From positions 62,001 to 126,000 of the forward strand of contig JANQPD010000030.1 of the NCBI GenBank assembly GCA_028285465.1: a stretch of 64,000 nt of DNA, in the 5' to 3' direction. Both the position numbers and the translations under genes were made by a program. This stretch comes from Owenweeksia sp. (GTDB taxonomy: Bacteria; Bacteroidota; Bacteroidia; Flavobacteriales; Schleiferiaceae). A model generated the notes under the pieces. It made no database searches. It had not been told where the DNA came from and saw only the letters and a list, made by a program, of their open reading frames with translations. Of the stretch, positions 1-9,208 are shown in pieces (the first letter of the stretch is position 1; each line of letters opens with the position of its first letter).

Positions 1-759
1 CTTGCTGCCTAAATAAGTCCCTACTTTATAGGGCAAAAAGTTAGACTCCTGGTCCAAAAAGTTAAAGTCTGCATAGCCCTGCACCAATGTACCTGCATCG
101 GCAGATCCCAATAGGTTCCTTCCCTGGTAAACGGCAGCTCCATTGGTATCCGGGACCACCCCGCCTTGCAGGTTGTTGGCTAACGCATCGTTTACCGAGA
201 GGCGGTACTGTAATTTTCCGAGGCTTCCTTTGAAGTATACCCCCAAATGACGTGCAAACTGGTCGCTTAAACCCAGGGCAGCCCAGGCCTGCCGGTTGTT
301 GTCGAGGGTCATCATGTTGAGGGTGCTTTGGTTGTTTAGGCGGGAGATGCCATTCCAGTAGTGTAGACCAGCACCCACATAGGTGTTTTTTGCCAGTTTC
401 CACTCTCCCCAAAAATCGTGGAAAAAGAGCTGTGAGGATTCTCCTCTACCCGTAGGGCTCATGTTGTCTCCATTTAAGGAATTCAACCCAAAGTGGGTAA
501 GGATCATAAACTTGTCGTTTAGCTGGGTAAAGGTTAGAAGGCGAGCCCGCCTAACGCTCAGATTAAGCTGGCTGGCGTTGTCTGCTGTATTGTCGTTGTA
601 CTGTACCCAGAATTGCCCCCAGGCAAGGATGCGCAAATACTTGGAGCCCTCTTCGTTGAACTTTACTTTGTAGCCACCGGTATACTCTTCGTTCCCCTGT
701 GCATAAGTGTAAGATACGATGAGGCATAAGACGACAATTGTCCATACTACTTTTCTCAT
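1..759 (-). CDS. Phosphate-selective porin-like outer-membrane protein (3' end outside window)
   Basis: An open frame runs on the minus strand from an ATG at 759 to the left edge without a stop, about 253 codons. It begins with a clear signal peptide (MRKVVWTIVVLCLIVSYTYA, then Q). The mature part alternates aromatic and polar residues like beta strands (ILAWGQFWVQYND, FHDFWGEWKL) and has the arginine-rich LSVRRARL segment typical of the OprP/OprO-like porin family of Bacteroidota. Inferred role: an outer-membrane channel for anions or small solutes. The C-terminal half lies outside the window, so family assignment rests on the N-terminal half only. An AT-rich gap of about 90 bases separates it from the zinc-ribbon gene upstream, which is on the same strand. 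Confidence 0.7.
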   Translation of the reverse strand, partial: MRKVVWTIVVLCLIVSYTYAQGNEEYTGGYKVKFNEEGSKYLRILAWGQFWVQYNDNTADNASQLNLSVRRARLLTFTQLNDKFMILTHFGLNSLNGDNMSPTGRGESSQLFFHDFWGEWKLAKNTYVGAGLHYWNGISRLNNQSTLNMMTLDNNRQAWAALGLSDQFARHLGVYFKGSLGKLQYRLSVNDALANNLQGGVVPDTNGAAVYQGRNLLGSADAGTLVQGYADFNFLDQESNFLPYKVGTYLGSK

Positions 760-854
760 TTCAATGCGATTAAAGTTTTGGTTCTTGCTGTACGAACCTC
801 AAAATTTTAATCGGTTGAAAAAAAATGGATATAGCAAATTGGTAATTGCTATAT

Positions 855-1268
855 CTAATCCCTAAAACGTTCCCACTTGATCAACATAAACTTATCGCCC
901 AATTCGGTGACCAGCACACCGGCTCCTCTCAGGTTATCTTCTTGTGTAAAATACCTGGCCAGTTCATCGTGGCTCAGGATCTTATGCTTGGGGTAGTAAT
1001 TGGTTTTATATGGTCTTTTGATGTTGAATTTGCGGACCCAATTCATTACAGATACATGGGAGACGCCCAAAATGCGTTCAATCTCCCGGTAGGTCAACCC
1101 CTCCAGGTATAGCTGCAGGGCCTTGTTTACATAATAGTCGTCTATCTTTCTCCCAAGCTTGCCCACCGTAAAGAAATAGCCGCAACTTTTGCATTTGTAG
1201 CGTTGCCTTTTGTTTACAATACCCGCTTTGGTAAAAGCCAAAGAGGAGCAGTTGGGACAGGATTGCAT
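855..1268 (-). CDS. Orphan InsA-like zinc-ribbon / helix-turn-helix protein
   Basis: About 137 residues from the ATG at 1268; the frame opens slightly further upstream, at 1301. The N-terminus has two CxxC pairs (CPNC, CKSC) forming a zinc ribbon as in IS1 InsA. A helix-turn-helix follows (LTYREIERILGVSHVSVMNW). The last 45 residues are not InsA-like and end in LIKWERFRD. No InsB catalytic part, inverted repeats or target duplications are seen, so this is not a working insertion sequence. The best reading is a domesticated DNA-binding protein derived from a transposase, possibly regulating the adjacent porin-like gene. Function is inferred from domains only. Confidence 0.65.
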   Translation of the reverse strand: MQSCPNCSSLAFTKAGIVNKRQRYKCKSCGYFFTVGKLGRKIDDYYVNKALQLYLEGLTYREIERILGVSHVSVMNWVRKFNIKRPYKTNYYPKHKILSHDELARYFTQEDNLRGAGVLVTELGDKFMLIKWERFRD

Positions 1269-1481
1269 GCTGTATATATTTATTTTGCATAAATATACCA
1301 AATTAGCACAAATATCCAGGTGAACACTCTATGGTTTGGGGGGTGCGGCCCGGGCTACTTCCTTTCTACATCCCAGTTCCGGGGAACCGGATGGGAGAAG
1401 TATAGAAGAAAAGAACAAAAGCAAATCTCATTTAGAAGAGATCAGCGGATACCTTACAAGCACAATTTAAGTGGCGCCTAT

Positions 1482-1770
1482 CTAGATAAAGCCCCTGTAG
1501 GCCTGCGAAACCGGGATATCGTGTCCTTTCACTACCAGATTGCTGCTGCTTTGCTGCTGGATGTATACCTTGTTTACCAGATAAGAGCGCAATCTCTAAC
1601 CCGCTGAGTTCTCCGGATAGAAAAATGTCAACCAAAGCAGCATCAAACTTCGAATCGGTCTTTTTCAGGAACTGCTCCCCGCTGTGAAACAATCCACACA
1701 CCTCAAACCCAAGGGAGCTAACCAGATCACGCAAATGGCCAAAACCAGGTAAAAATAGGGTATATTGCAT
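1482..1770 (-). pseudogene. Decayed LytTR-family response regulator
   Basis: From the ATG at 1770 one frame encodes a receiver-domain remnant with FDAALVDIFLSGELSGLEIA, which matches the phospho-acceptor region (aspartate in ALVDIF). Around 1590 the homology jumps to another frame, which reads RSYLVNKVYIQQQSSSNL and then IPVSQAYRGFI before a TAG at 1482. This second part matches the end of a LytTR DNA-binding domain; compare SFIVNLDKI and VPVSKHLK in the intact regulator at 11503-12234. The middle of the gene (end of the receiver and start of LytTR, perhaps 400 bases) is missing and the frame is broken, so this is a deletion pseudogene. It is divergent from the beta-barrel gene, 13 bases away. 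Confidence 0.7.
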
Positions 1771-1783
1771 GTAAAAGTGCCTT

Positions 1784-2884
1784 ATGCGTAACCTGAACAC
1801 CTTATGGCTTGGCCTGCTCACTACAGCGGTTTTAGCACAATCCGATCCACATGCTGACCTGCCCGATGAAGTATATTTAACCAATGGGGCTGTATTAAAG
1901 GCCGAACTCCTGTCGTTTGAAAGCGATGCAAACGGCCAAAGAATAATCTTCCGGAATCAGTGGGGGAAAATAGATACCCTTGGCCCCTCTGAAAGCACGG
2001 GTTACCGGTTTCAGGGCGATGTGTATGTGAGTCGAAAGCTGCCATTTCCGGATACGAGTTTTGTCGCTTTTGTGCTGCGCACGGTGTATAAGCACAGAAA
2101 CTTTTATAGGTATAAAGAAGAGGATAAAAGCTACTTTTTTATTACGCTACCCGGTGCCGAGCAGATGCTGATGCTTTCGGATTCTGCTTATAAAGAACAG
2201 TTGAGTGCCTATTTTAATGTACCCGAAAACAGCGCTATGTTCCTGCAGGACACGCGCTTCAGACCGAGAAGTCTTTCAGCGGCCCTGGATCGCTTTCATA
2301 AAAAAGACTACAGGCCCTTCTTCACTACCTCGATCAGCCTGGAGACCGGCCTCGTTTCCACGAGAACGGTATGGAGAACCCCTCAATTCGGAGATAAAGC
2401 CTTTAAACGCGTAACGAGCTATGGGGCTGGGCTGCAAATCGTAGCGCCCATCCGATATGGCCCTGTGGCGGTTGGAACGGGCTTGTTCTTCAACTGGTAT
2501 GATATGCTCAGCGATCCAAGCAGCGAGGATAGCATTCAATATAGCTTTAGGTACAATGAATTTCGCTTGCCGCTCTCTTTACGTTACACTTTTTCAAGAA
2601 ACAAGCTAAAACCCTACCTGGGAGTGGGCATTAGCTATGGTTTTCGCACAAACGCATCTTTCAGGGCGCTTGAAAAAGCTAGGCCGGATTCCTCTTTTTC
2701 CAGAGATCTGGTGCAGGAAGAGGTCATTGCCCAAAACAGCTTTGCGTTCCATACGCTTGTGGGCGTGGCCTGTAAGATCACCCCCCGCAGGCATCTTTAT
2801 ATCGAGTCCCGCTATTTTTACCAGATCAGCGCTATGCCGCTCCGGCAGAATTTTTTACAGTTGGTGCTGGGCATAGATTTATAA
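1784..2884 (+). CDS. Outer-membrane beta-barrel protein, PorT/OmpA-barrel-like
   Basis: 366 residues with an N-terminal signal peptide (LNTLWLGLLTTAVLAQS). The first half (about residues 25-180) is polar and resembles the small sheet domains seen before Bacteroidota barrels (VYLTNGAVLKAELLSF). From about residue 185 to the end there are alternating amphipathic strands with glycine and aromatic girdles (PLSLRYTFSRNKLKPYLGVGISYGF, shortened here as PLSLRY...GVGISYGF) ending in LQLVLGIDL, a typical outer-membrane C-terminal strand. No specific function can be assigned. It stands alone, with the decayed regulator upstream and a 190-base gap downstream. Confidence 0.7.
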   Translation: MRNLNTLWLGLLTTAVLAQSDPHADLPDEVYLTNGAVLKAELLSFESDANGQRIIFRNQWGKIDTLGPSESTGYRFQGDVYVSRKLPFPDTSFVAFVLRTVYKHRNFYRYKEEDKSYFFITLPGAEQMLMLSDSAYKEQLSAYFNVPENSAMFLQDTRFRPRSLSAALDRFHKKDYRPFFTTSISLETGLVSTRTVWRTPQFGDKAFKRVTSYGAGLQIVAPIRYGPVAVGTGLFFNWYDMLSDPSSEDSIQYSFRYNEFRLPLSLRYTFSRNKLKPYLGVGISYGFRTNASFRALEKARPDSSFSRDLVQEEVIAQNSFAFHTLVGVACKITPRRHLYIESRYFYQISAMPLRQNFLQLVLGIDL

Positions 2885-3077
2885 GGCAGCATATATGAAG
2901 TAGGCGCTTCGTTTGTGTGGGCGGTTTAATCTTCTTTCACCAATACGCCTCAACGCATGAACAGCCAAGCCACTGGCTAAAAAAAAGAAGCGTTTCACTA
3001 AAAAAATCTACCGGTATGTATTGGGTGCACAGGGCAAAAAGTACCTTCAGGCTCCAAACCAACCACCTTATTCTATC

Positions 3078-5009
3078 ATGGACTCATTCTCAAAGTGGAT
3101 TTCTTACTGCACCAACTTACTCTGGGTGTTCATAGGTCTTTTTGTCGTTTGGATCGTTTCCTATGGTCTTATTCATTCTAGAGCGGATTTACATCAGGGC
3201 AATTTAATCCTCCTTTCCGCCCAAGACATAGAGCAATTGATTGCCATCCAAAAATCGATGGAAGAAGAAAGAGTCGAAGCTAAGCTCGACACAATGAATG
3301 AGCCGGAAAAATCACTTATGGTAGCCCGCTTTGAGAAGGATGAAAAAAGCAAAATCGTGGACTATTTGCACGGTATAAGAATAAAGCCTTCAGCAATCAA
3401 CGATTTGACTGTCTTCTATTCCGATTTAAGTAAAAGGCCTTTTGAAAAGAAATCTTACTTCTTTCTCAAAGACGATTACGTATTGCTTGAAATTCTGTTT
3501 TGGGCATTAATGGGGGTGATTTGCAACAGTATGTTCCATATCTCCGAGTTTATTCGGAAACGCACATACAAGAGAAGAGAGGCGGTTGTATATCTCGTCA
3601 AGGTGTTCTACGCACCTGTTATCACCTTAATTATTTACCTGGGTTTAAGCCTCTTGGGCACAGAGTTGGGAACATTGCCAAATCCAGGAAATACTATAGT
3701 GTTGTCTTTTGTGCTTGGTTTTTTCTCTGGTAGGGCCATCGACCTGCTGCACCGATTAAAAGATGTATTGATACCCGGTTCCCCCCAAAGCGATAAAGTT
3801 GATCCCGCAGATGCGTTCAAGGCACTTTCGCAGAATGAGCAAAAGCGTATTGTAAATGCCTTGATTGAAAAAGAGGCTGTAAATCTTAAAGCTAAGTACC
3901 CTAAGATACAAGATATGTCTGCTCGACCTAAAACTGGGCAGAAGAGCAATTTTTATTGTCTCCATATTGATGTATCAGAAAAACGATCGCTTGACCAACT
4001 CATTAATCCCATTCCGGCATACCTGCCTTTTACTGATAGCTCAGGTGAGCAATATCAGATACCGACAGAAGTGATTAGACAAAGTACTACAGACCTTATA
4101 GCAAAGGCCGCTACATTGGACATGGTAGACGAACTCATAGATCAAGAATACAATAACTGGAAGGCACAGTACGCGTTTAAACAGGCTATGGCAGCCTTAA
4201 AAATGGTTCAAGGATCAACTACCGAAACAGCTTGTGTGCAATTTACAGTTGAGAAGAAGGATCGTTCCGATAAAAAGCAAATTCCATCCTTCTTTACCTT
4301 TAATGGGATAGAGATTCCGACCGATATTATTGAGGAAGGAGTGATTTCAGCAGATGCTCCCTTTTTTAAACCCGGCCAAATGTCAAAAAGAGGCGGTACT
4401 AAAGGCACCTTTGGGCTTAAGGTATATCGTGAATCCTCGGATAAATCAAAGGAATATTTTGCCCTAGGTTGCTACCACACCTTTTGTAGTCCGGAGCTAG
4501 GCAAAGGGTTAAAGACTTTCACGGTCAATACTGCGGTAGGCGACACAAGCCTTTATGCAGGAGGTAAAAAAATTGGCAACGTTTTCGAAGGCTATCTGGA
4601 CAAACGCATCGATGCAGCCTTGTGCAGCCTCGATAAACCAGACGATATGGGAGCCGAAATTGAGGGCTTTGCAGGCTTTCCGACCGATAAGACGAAGACG
4701 ATTAACAATGGAGACATTAGCGCCCGTTACGGTGTATCGCTTCATGGAGCTGTTTCACAAGATCAATTTGGTCATGTAACGGCCTTGTGCCGACAACCGA
4801 TAAACGTAGATATTGGTGGTGTTGATTATGAGTTTCAACATGTAATCCGAACATCAAAAATCTCAACACATGGAGATTCCGGAACCATTGTAGTGGACAA
4901 CTTCGGAGCCGTAGTAGGGCTCCTTTTCGCCTCCAGCGATATTGCTTCTTATGTTATTCCAATAGCAACAATAACCGTCAAACTCAAAATAAACATTTGT
5001 CATGCTTAA
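3078..5009 (+). CDS. Membrane-anchored trypsin-like serine protease
   Basis: 643 residues from the ATG at 3078; a TTG at 3021 in the same frame is a less likely start. The N-terminal third carries about four hydrophobic segments: one near residues 7-30, and three between about 135 and 215 (LLEILFWALMGVI, VIYLGLSLLG-like, TIVLSFVLGFF). A long cytoplasmic or periplasmic linker of about 230 residues has no family I recognise. The C-terminal 200 residues show a chymotrypsin-like triad: His467 in LGCYHTFC, Asp512 in RIDAAL and Ser601 in HGDSGTIVVD. The spacings of 45 and 89 residues are close to those of trypsin. The stop overlaps the start of the next gene by 8 bases, implying coupled translation. 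It may process an envelope partner, perhaps the coupled outer-membrane protein. Confidence 0.75.
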   Translation: MDSFSKWISYCTNLLWVFIGLFVVWIVSYGLIHSRADLHQGNLILLSAQDIEQLIAIQKSMEEERVEAKLDTMNEPEKSLMVARFEKDEKSKIVDYLHGIRIKPSAINDLTVFYSDLSKRPFEKKSYFFLKDDYVLLEILFWALMGVICNSMFHISEFIRKRTYKRREAVVYLVKVFYAPVITLIIYLGLSLLGTELGTLPNPGNTIVLSFVLGFFSGRAIDLLHRLKDVLIPGSPQSDKVDPADAFKALSQNEQKRIVNALIEKEAVNLKAKYPKIQDMSARPKTGQKSNFYCLHIDVSEKRSLDQLINPIPAYLPFTDSSGEQYQIPTEVIRQSTTDLIAKAATLDMVDELIDQEYNNWKAQYAFKQAMAALKMVQGSTTETACVQFTVEKKDRSDKKQIPSFFTFNGIEIPTDIIEEGVISADAPFFKPGQMSKRGGTKGTFGLKVYRESSDKSKEYFALGCYHTFCSPELGKGLKTFTVNTAVGDTSLYAGGKKIGNVFEGYLDKRIDAALCSLDKPDDMGAEIEGFAGFPTDKTKTINNGDISARYGVSLHGAVSQDQFGHVTALCRQPINVDIGGVDYEFQHVIRTSKISTHGDSGTIVVDNFGAVVGLLFASSDIASYVIPIATITVKLKINICHA

Positions 5010-6615
5010 AAAACTCCAACACACCATCCTTTGCTTGTGGTTTGCCCTTTGTGGACTAAGCACCTATGCGCAGGAAGTAACGATTGAAATTGACGCCACT
5101 AACCAGGACAAAGTTCTACAGACTGTGGAAGTACCTGAAGGTTCAGATCTCTTCATAAAAATCACCAATATAGGTTCTGAAATAGACCAGTTCAGCTTTA
5201 AAGCGGATTCGCTGGATGCGAACCAGTTGAATGCCATCAACAGCGCAAAAGAGTCTGTTGGATCTACTGCGGTACGTTTCAACTTAAGGGAACACATCAA
5301 CCATATTAAAGCCAGCAAGAGTGGCATGAAGTATATAATCGAATACAGTGGGAGCCAGTCCTTGACACGCTTTAACAATGCAGATAAAAAGTATAAAGGC
5401 GCTATTAAAATTATACCAAAGAAAGAGGGGGGAGGCCCCACAAAAAAGCCTAAAGATCCAAAATCCATTCCTTATCCCGCCTTTCCAACACGTGATGTAG
5501 CCTTTGATGCCTGTAACAAATCAGACCGCTTCCTTTTGATAGACGCAGACCCCATGTCAAATAAGGCCAGCGCTTTGTACAAATGTGATGGTAAAGGAAG
5601 TAAAGATGATTGGTTTGCCGGGAAAAAGAAGGTTAGTTATGTGAGCAATCAATCGAGTATAAAAGTTGTCGTCCGCAATTATACATTGTTGAGCGATAAA
5701 TCCATAACGGTGAGCATCACTGCAGACAATTTCAGTTATCAAAAAACAATCTACGATCTGTTCAATGCTGCTGGTGTAGGCACACCTGAAAAGGATTCGG
5801 CCTCCCAAAATATTTCAGCAGATGGAAATTCCGATAAACCTAAGAAGGAGGAGAGTGCATCAGCCCTTTACAATTACTTGGATTCCGCCTACAGGAGTAT
5901 CCACGGTAAATCGGGTTGGTCTTTAGCAGAGTTTCGCATGCTTGAGCAGTTTAAACAAGATTTGAAAACGGCCATTGGCCAAAGGAAGTTAACTCCTTCC
6001 GAAGTAATATTGTATAGTAAAATTATAGGCTGGTATCCGGAATATGTGATCCTCAATGAACTGCCCATGAAAATTGAGGAATCGGACAAAATAAGGGTCA
6101 ACATTCAATTCAACGAAAACAACGCTACCACCGTGGTAACCGTAGGGGAGTACTGGGTTTCGGGCGGCATCAAGCCTAGCATAGGCACTAACCTGTACAT
6201 CTCGGGGCTTTCCAACAACGCCATTTATACCGATAGCGTGGCCACCGCCAACGGCAATGAGCTCAGGGCCGTTCTCGACAGCTCGAACAGATCAAGCGTA
6301 GGCATAGGGGTCAGTGGAGAAATAGCCTGGCGTACCCCCGGATATGTACGCCCTATCTTGAACCTTGGTTTCTTTGTTCCATTTCAAGAAGACATTACGG
6401 CCTTTGGGGTAGTTGGTGTGGGCGCCTCCATTGCCACAGGCGATGTTAAGTTCTCCATTTCGGCAGGGGCTGCTTTTGGTAAAGTAAATGTGATCAACCA
6501 GCGCTATGTCGACAAAGACCTATCGCAATTTGGCACGCTGACCAATGCAGACTTGGTGGACAAAAGCTGGCAATGGAGCTGGCAAGTGGGGGTGGGTTTT
6601 TCATATAACTTATGA
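5002..6615 (+). CDS. Outer-membrane protein coupled to the membrane protease
   Basis: 537 residues with a signal peptide (ILCLWFALCGLSTYAQ). The first 135 mature residues look like a beta-sandwich, followed by a low-complexity Lys/Pro/Gly linker (EGGGPTKKPKDPK), an unrecognised middle region with a KPKKEES-rich break near residue 275, and a C-terminal beta-barrel of about 180 residues (GIGVSGEIAWRTPGY, ISAGAAFGKVNV) ending in WQVGVGFSYNL. The ATG at 5002 lies inside the end of the protease gene. I do not recognise the family. The exposed linkers could be protease targets, but that is inference from gene order only. Confidence 0.7.
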   Translation: MLKKLQHTILCLWFALCGLSTYAQEVTIEIDATNQDKVLQTVEVPEGSDLFIKITNIGSEIDQFSFKADSLDANQLNAINSAKESVGSTAVRFNLREHINHIKASKSGMKYIIEYSGSQSLTRFNNADKKYKGAIKIIPKKEGGGPTKKPKDPKSIPYPAFPTRDVAFDACNKSDRFLLIDADPMSNKASALYKCDGKGSKDDWFAGKKKVSYVSNQSSIKVVVRNYTLLSDKSITVSITADNFSYQKTIYDLFNAAGVGTPEKDSASQNISADGNSDKPKKEESASALYNYLDSAYRSIHGKSGWSLAEFRMLEQFKQDLKTAIGQRKLTPSEVILYSKIIGWYPEYVILNELPMKIEESDKIRVNIQFNENNATTVVTVGEYWVSGGIKPSIGTNLYISGLSNNAIYTDSVATANGNELRAVLDSSNRSSVGIGVSGEIAWRTPGYVRPILNLGFFVPFQEDITAFGVVGVGASIATGDVKFSISAGAAFGKVNVINQRYVDKDLSQFGTLTNADLVDKSWQWSWQVGVGFSYNL

Positions 6616-6691
6616 GCGGTGACAGATCCTGGATAATGAATAAAACACCCTATAACAACCACCTAATGCTTCATTAAAAACAAACAACAAG

Positions 6692-7156
6692 ATGAGAACA
6701 CATTTGCCCTGGTTGACGATTTGCTTTCTTACCTTCATGGGAAGTTCCTGCCATACCGCGGCACCCGCTACATCCCAGGCCAATCGAGCAACCGCGGTTT
6801 CTGCCTGGCATAAAGCAGCCAGGCCAGGTACAAATCAAATAAAAGTAGTCTCTCACCTTAGCCGTAGCGAGTTGGAGGCGAAAGTCATGTGGGTTTTAAA
6901 CAAGTGGCAGATAGAAATTGATGAACGGCAAACAGCTTATGTGTTGACCATGCCCTTTGATGTGAATACGCGTACCATGCGCCTGCACGTACGCTGTAAG
7001 GATGGTGAAGCACTCGTGTCAGGGGAATACAACGCTCCCAGCCTCAACCCCGCTGCATACAACTGGAGAATGGTTACGCCAGAGACAGATCTGTATTGGG
7101 AGCGTGTAGAAGTCTTAGCTTCTGTATTAGACCACGAAACGCTGCTGTACAACTGA
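6692..7156 (+). CDS. Small predicted lipoprotein, unknown function
   Basis: 154 residues. The N-terminus MRTHLPWLTICFLTFMGSSC has a lipoprotein signal with a lipobox ending GSSC. The mature part is soluble with mixed alpha/beta character (LHVRCKDGEALVSGEYN) and no motif I recognise. It follows the protease/outer-membrane pair after 76 bases on the same strand and could be co-transcribed with it. The reading frame is well supported by the signal peptide and codon use, but the role is unknown. Confidence 0.6.
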   Translation: MRTHLPWLTICFLTFMGSSCHTAAPATSQANRATAVSAWHKAARPGTNQIKVVSHLSRSELEAKVMWVLNKWQIEIDERQTAYVLTMPFDVNTRTMRLHVRCKDGEALVSGEYNAPSLNPAAYNWRMVTPETDLYWERVEVLASVLDHETLLYN

Positions 7157-7456
7157 GTGGGCAGGTTTTGGCACCCAGGCTTAAGCAAAGAAGCAGATAC
7201 ATTCCCATTAATGCGCTGAGTGAAGCCAGGTTTGCCAAAATGGATACCCATAAGCTCGTATTCTCCGGGTTTTGGAAGAAAACGCCTATAGCGTTCTTTC
7301 TTACGCGATAAGAACACTAATAATATAAAATAGAAGCCGCTTCAGAGCGTTGAGGTTGAATCTGCCGAAGGCCGATCATGAAAACCTAAAAACTATGTAT
7401 TCGTGAATAATTGGCAGCTGTGAAAAGAGCTGTTGTTCCGGCCTTGAGCCTATGAC
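7157..7456. other. Intergenic, no gene seen
   Basis: Frames here are short and look like read-through of neighbours; a plus-strand frame ending at 7311 starts inside the lipoprotein gene in another frame and has no motif. No RNA gene is recognised. The far end carries the terminator of the minus-strand gene at 7516-8532. Confidence 0.5.
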
Positions 7457-7485
7457 AAAAAAAACGGGCATCTCTTCAATGCCCG
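7457..7485 (-). terminator. Rho-independent terminator of the 7516-8532 gene
   Basis: Read on the minus strand: a perfect 7-base stem CGGGCAT / ATGCCCG with a 7-base loop, followed by a run of eight T. It lies 30 bases after the stop of the lipoprotein gene. Confidence 0.85.
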
Positions 7486-7515
7486 CTCTCTTGTGATTAA
7501 AATGGATATTACTTA

Positions 7516-8532
7516 TTAGTGCCCAATAGTAGCGTAAGACGTCCATTGCTGGTTACTGTTTGAATGAACGCTTCTGGCACGTACCCTACAATAATAATGT
7601 TCGAGTTTATTGACACTACTATAATAAGTTTTCCTGTAATGACCCGCACTGTGGCTTCCTTGTGCGACATGGGATTTTGATGAGGACCTTGACTTACATC
7701 TTCTTTGCGTCCAGTAAGGGTTCACGTGGTTTTGTTTAGTCCACTGGATGCCGTTATTTGAAGGAGTGAATGTTCTTGACTTTGAATACAGGCGCCCATA
7801 TACACCAAAGTTTTGATACCTTGACATTACCCCAAGATGAACCGAAGTATACGAGGGAGCGCCAGTTGTACCGATGTTGTGTCGGTATCTGATGGAAAGC
7901 TTTCCTGGTGCGGCAGGGCAACGTCTTTTGAAAATACCCCGAAAGTCTGCCTCGTCCCAAACGTTGCCATGTGATGCGAGATAAGCCATAACATCATCCA
8001 GGTCATGCTCAAAAGAAATTGCTTTGTTTTGCGGGTGGCCGATGGTTTGATCAACCAGTTCATCGTAAGCGCTGGGTACATCATCTTCCCGGATATACAT
8101 AAGAGCCTCTTCCGTATTAACGAGGATGAAATAATCTCCGATCTTCAATACACGATCCTGATTGATAATACTATATATCAGTTCATTACGGTCTGCCTCC
8201 GCTACCTCCAGGTCATCACCGGAGAGGCTTCTCAAGTAAGAAGGTGTAAAGAAAACAGAAGAATAGGTCGTGTAACTTGCGTTTGAATTCAGATCGGCAA
8301 TAATCTGTAATTCAAGTGAATCAATATGTATAGTATCTTCAAGTAATGTGTTTAAATCGTCTAACGAAGAAAACGTACAAACTCCGTTTACTAACGCATA
8401 AGGTTGACTAGTAGCCTTTTGAGGCCCGCTGATTGCCTGGTGGCTTTGGTTCTGTAGAATCGAGTTTTCTTTACTACAACCCGTGTAAAAAAAGGTCATT
8501 AGGCATATACCGATGATCAAGTTCTTTTTCAT
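7516..8532 (-). CDS. Predicted lipoprotein with basic, serine/histidine-rich C-terminus
   Basis: 338 residues with a lipoprotein signal (ICLMTFFYTGC, lipobox YTGC). Residues 40-200 are acidic and probably helical (LNTLLEDTIHIDSLELQIIA), while the last 120 residues are very basic and rich in Ser, His, Tyr and Arg (CKSRSSSKSHVAQGSHSAG). The two-part charge layout is unusual. A conserved FRGIFKRRCPAAPGK-like segment marks the transition. I do not recognise a catalytic motif. It is monocistronic, with its own terminator. Confidence 0.65.
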   Translation of the reverse strand: MKKNLIIGICLMTFFYTGCSKENSILQNQSHQAISGPQKATSQPYALVNGVCTFSSLDDLNTLLEDTIHIDSLELQIIADLNSNASYTTYSSVFFTPSYLRSLSGDDLEVAEADRNELIYSIINQDRVLKIGDYFILVNTEEALMYIREDDVPSAYDELVDQTIGHPQNKAISFEHDLDDVMAYLASHGNVWDEADFRGIFKRRCPAAPGKLSIRYRHNIGTTGAPSYTSVHLGVMSRYQNFGVYGRLYSKSRTFTPSNNGIQWTKQNHVNPYWTQRRCKSRSSSKSHVAQGSHSAGHYRKTYYSSVNKLEHYYCRVRARSVHSNSNQQWTSYATIGH

Positions 8533-9208
8533 GTTTTTGACTTTAAATTAATTTGTTTTTATAAAGCTAATTCCCCTAAACCGGTACTGAAATTGCTATT
8601 TGAGCAACGGGCGTACTGGAGATATGAAGATGCCGGTTGATTTTATGAACGGACTTCTGTTTTATACAGATTTCCTTAGAACTAAAGCTTGCGTTGAAGG
8701 AACCGCAATTATTCTAAACACAAAACCTGCCGGTATTGGGCTGCAATTCGACAGGCTCGGCACATAGCTTTTCAATGAAAACAAAAGAGCAGGGGAGTTT
8801 CTGGTTGAAAATGAGTAAGGGCGGTTATAGAGGCTCCTGTGCCAGAGTGTTTTTTAAAGACCTGAATTTAATATTGGTTTACTTTCATAGTATTTGAAAC
8901 CAGGATTAATGCATCTTTTCCGATTACAGAAGGAAGTAGGATTTGGAGTATGCTTATTGGTGATTATGCTTTTAGTATTGTCAAACTGACCTCCTCCCAT
9001 GGATTTAAGGTTCTTAAAATGTACTCGAAGTAATTGAAGGTGTTGAAGAAAACCTGAAGCAAGACTTAAGTTTCCGGGTGGGCAAATGCCTGACAAAAAT
9101 CCTGTAAAACGCATCAGGGCGCACTTTACACAACTGGTTTATAGAAATCTTCATACTCCTTTCCCCCCTGCCAAAGAGGGCAGGGGGTAAGGTATGGAGC
9201 GGGTATGC
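8533..9208. other. Intergenic region with one strong hairpin
   Basis: No convincing gene. An 86-codon minus-strand frame at 8854-9114 has no family or signal features. A single diverged copy of the TTCGACAGGCTCGG palindromic motif is at about 8749-8762. Confidence 0.5.
9164..9187. repeat. GC-rich inverted repeat (possible attenuator/terminator of deiminase gene)
   Basis: CCCCCTGCC and GGCAGGGGG form a perfect 9-base stem with a 6-base loop, 21 bases after the stop of the deiminase gene. There is no T-run on either side, so it may act as an mRNA 3' stabiliser or a weak terminator. Confidence 0.55.

Noticed and set aside
855-1268. Active IS1-type insertion sequence
   Set aside because: Only an InsA-like domain is seen; no catalytic InsB part, terminal inverted repeats or target duplication.
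8854-9114. 86-residue minus-strand gene
   Set aside because: No family, no signal, no operon context, and composition of non-coding DNA.
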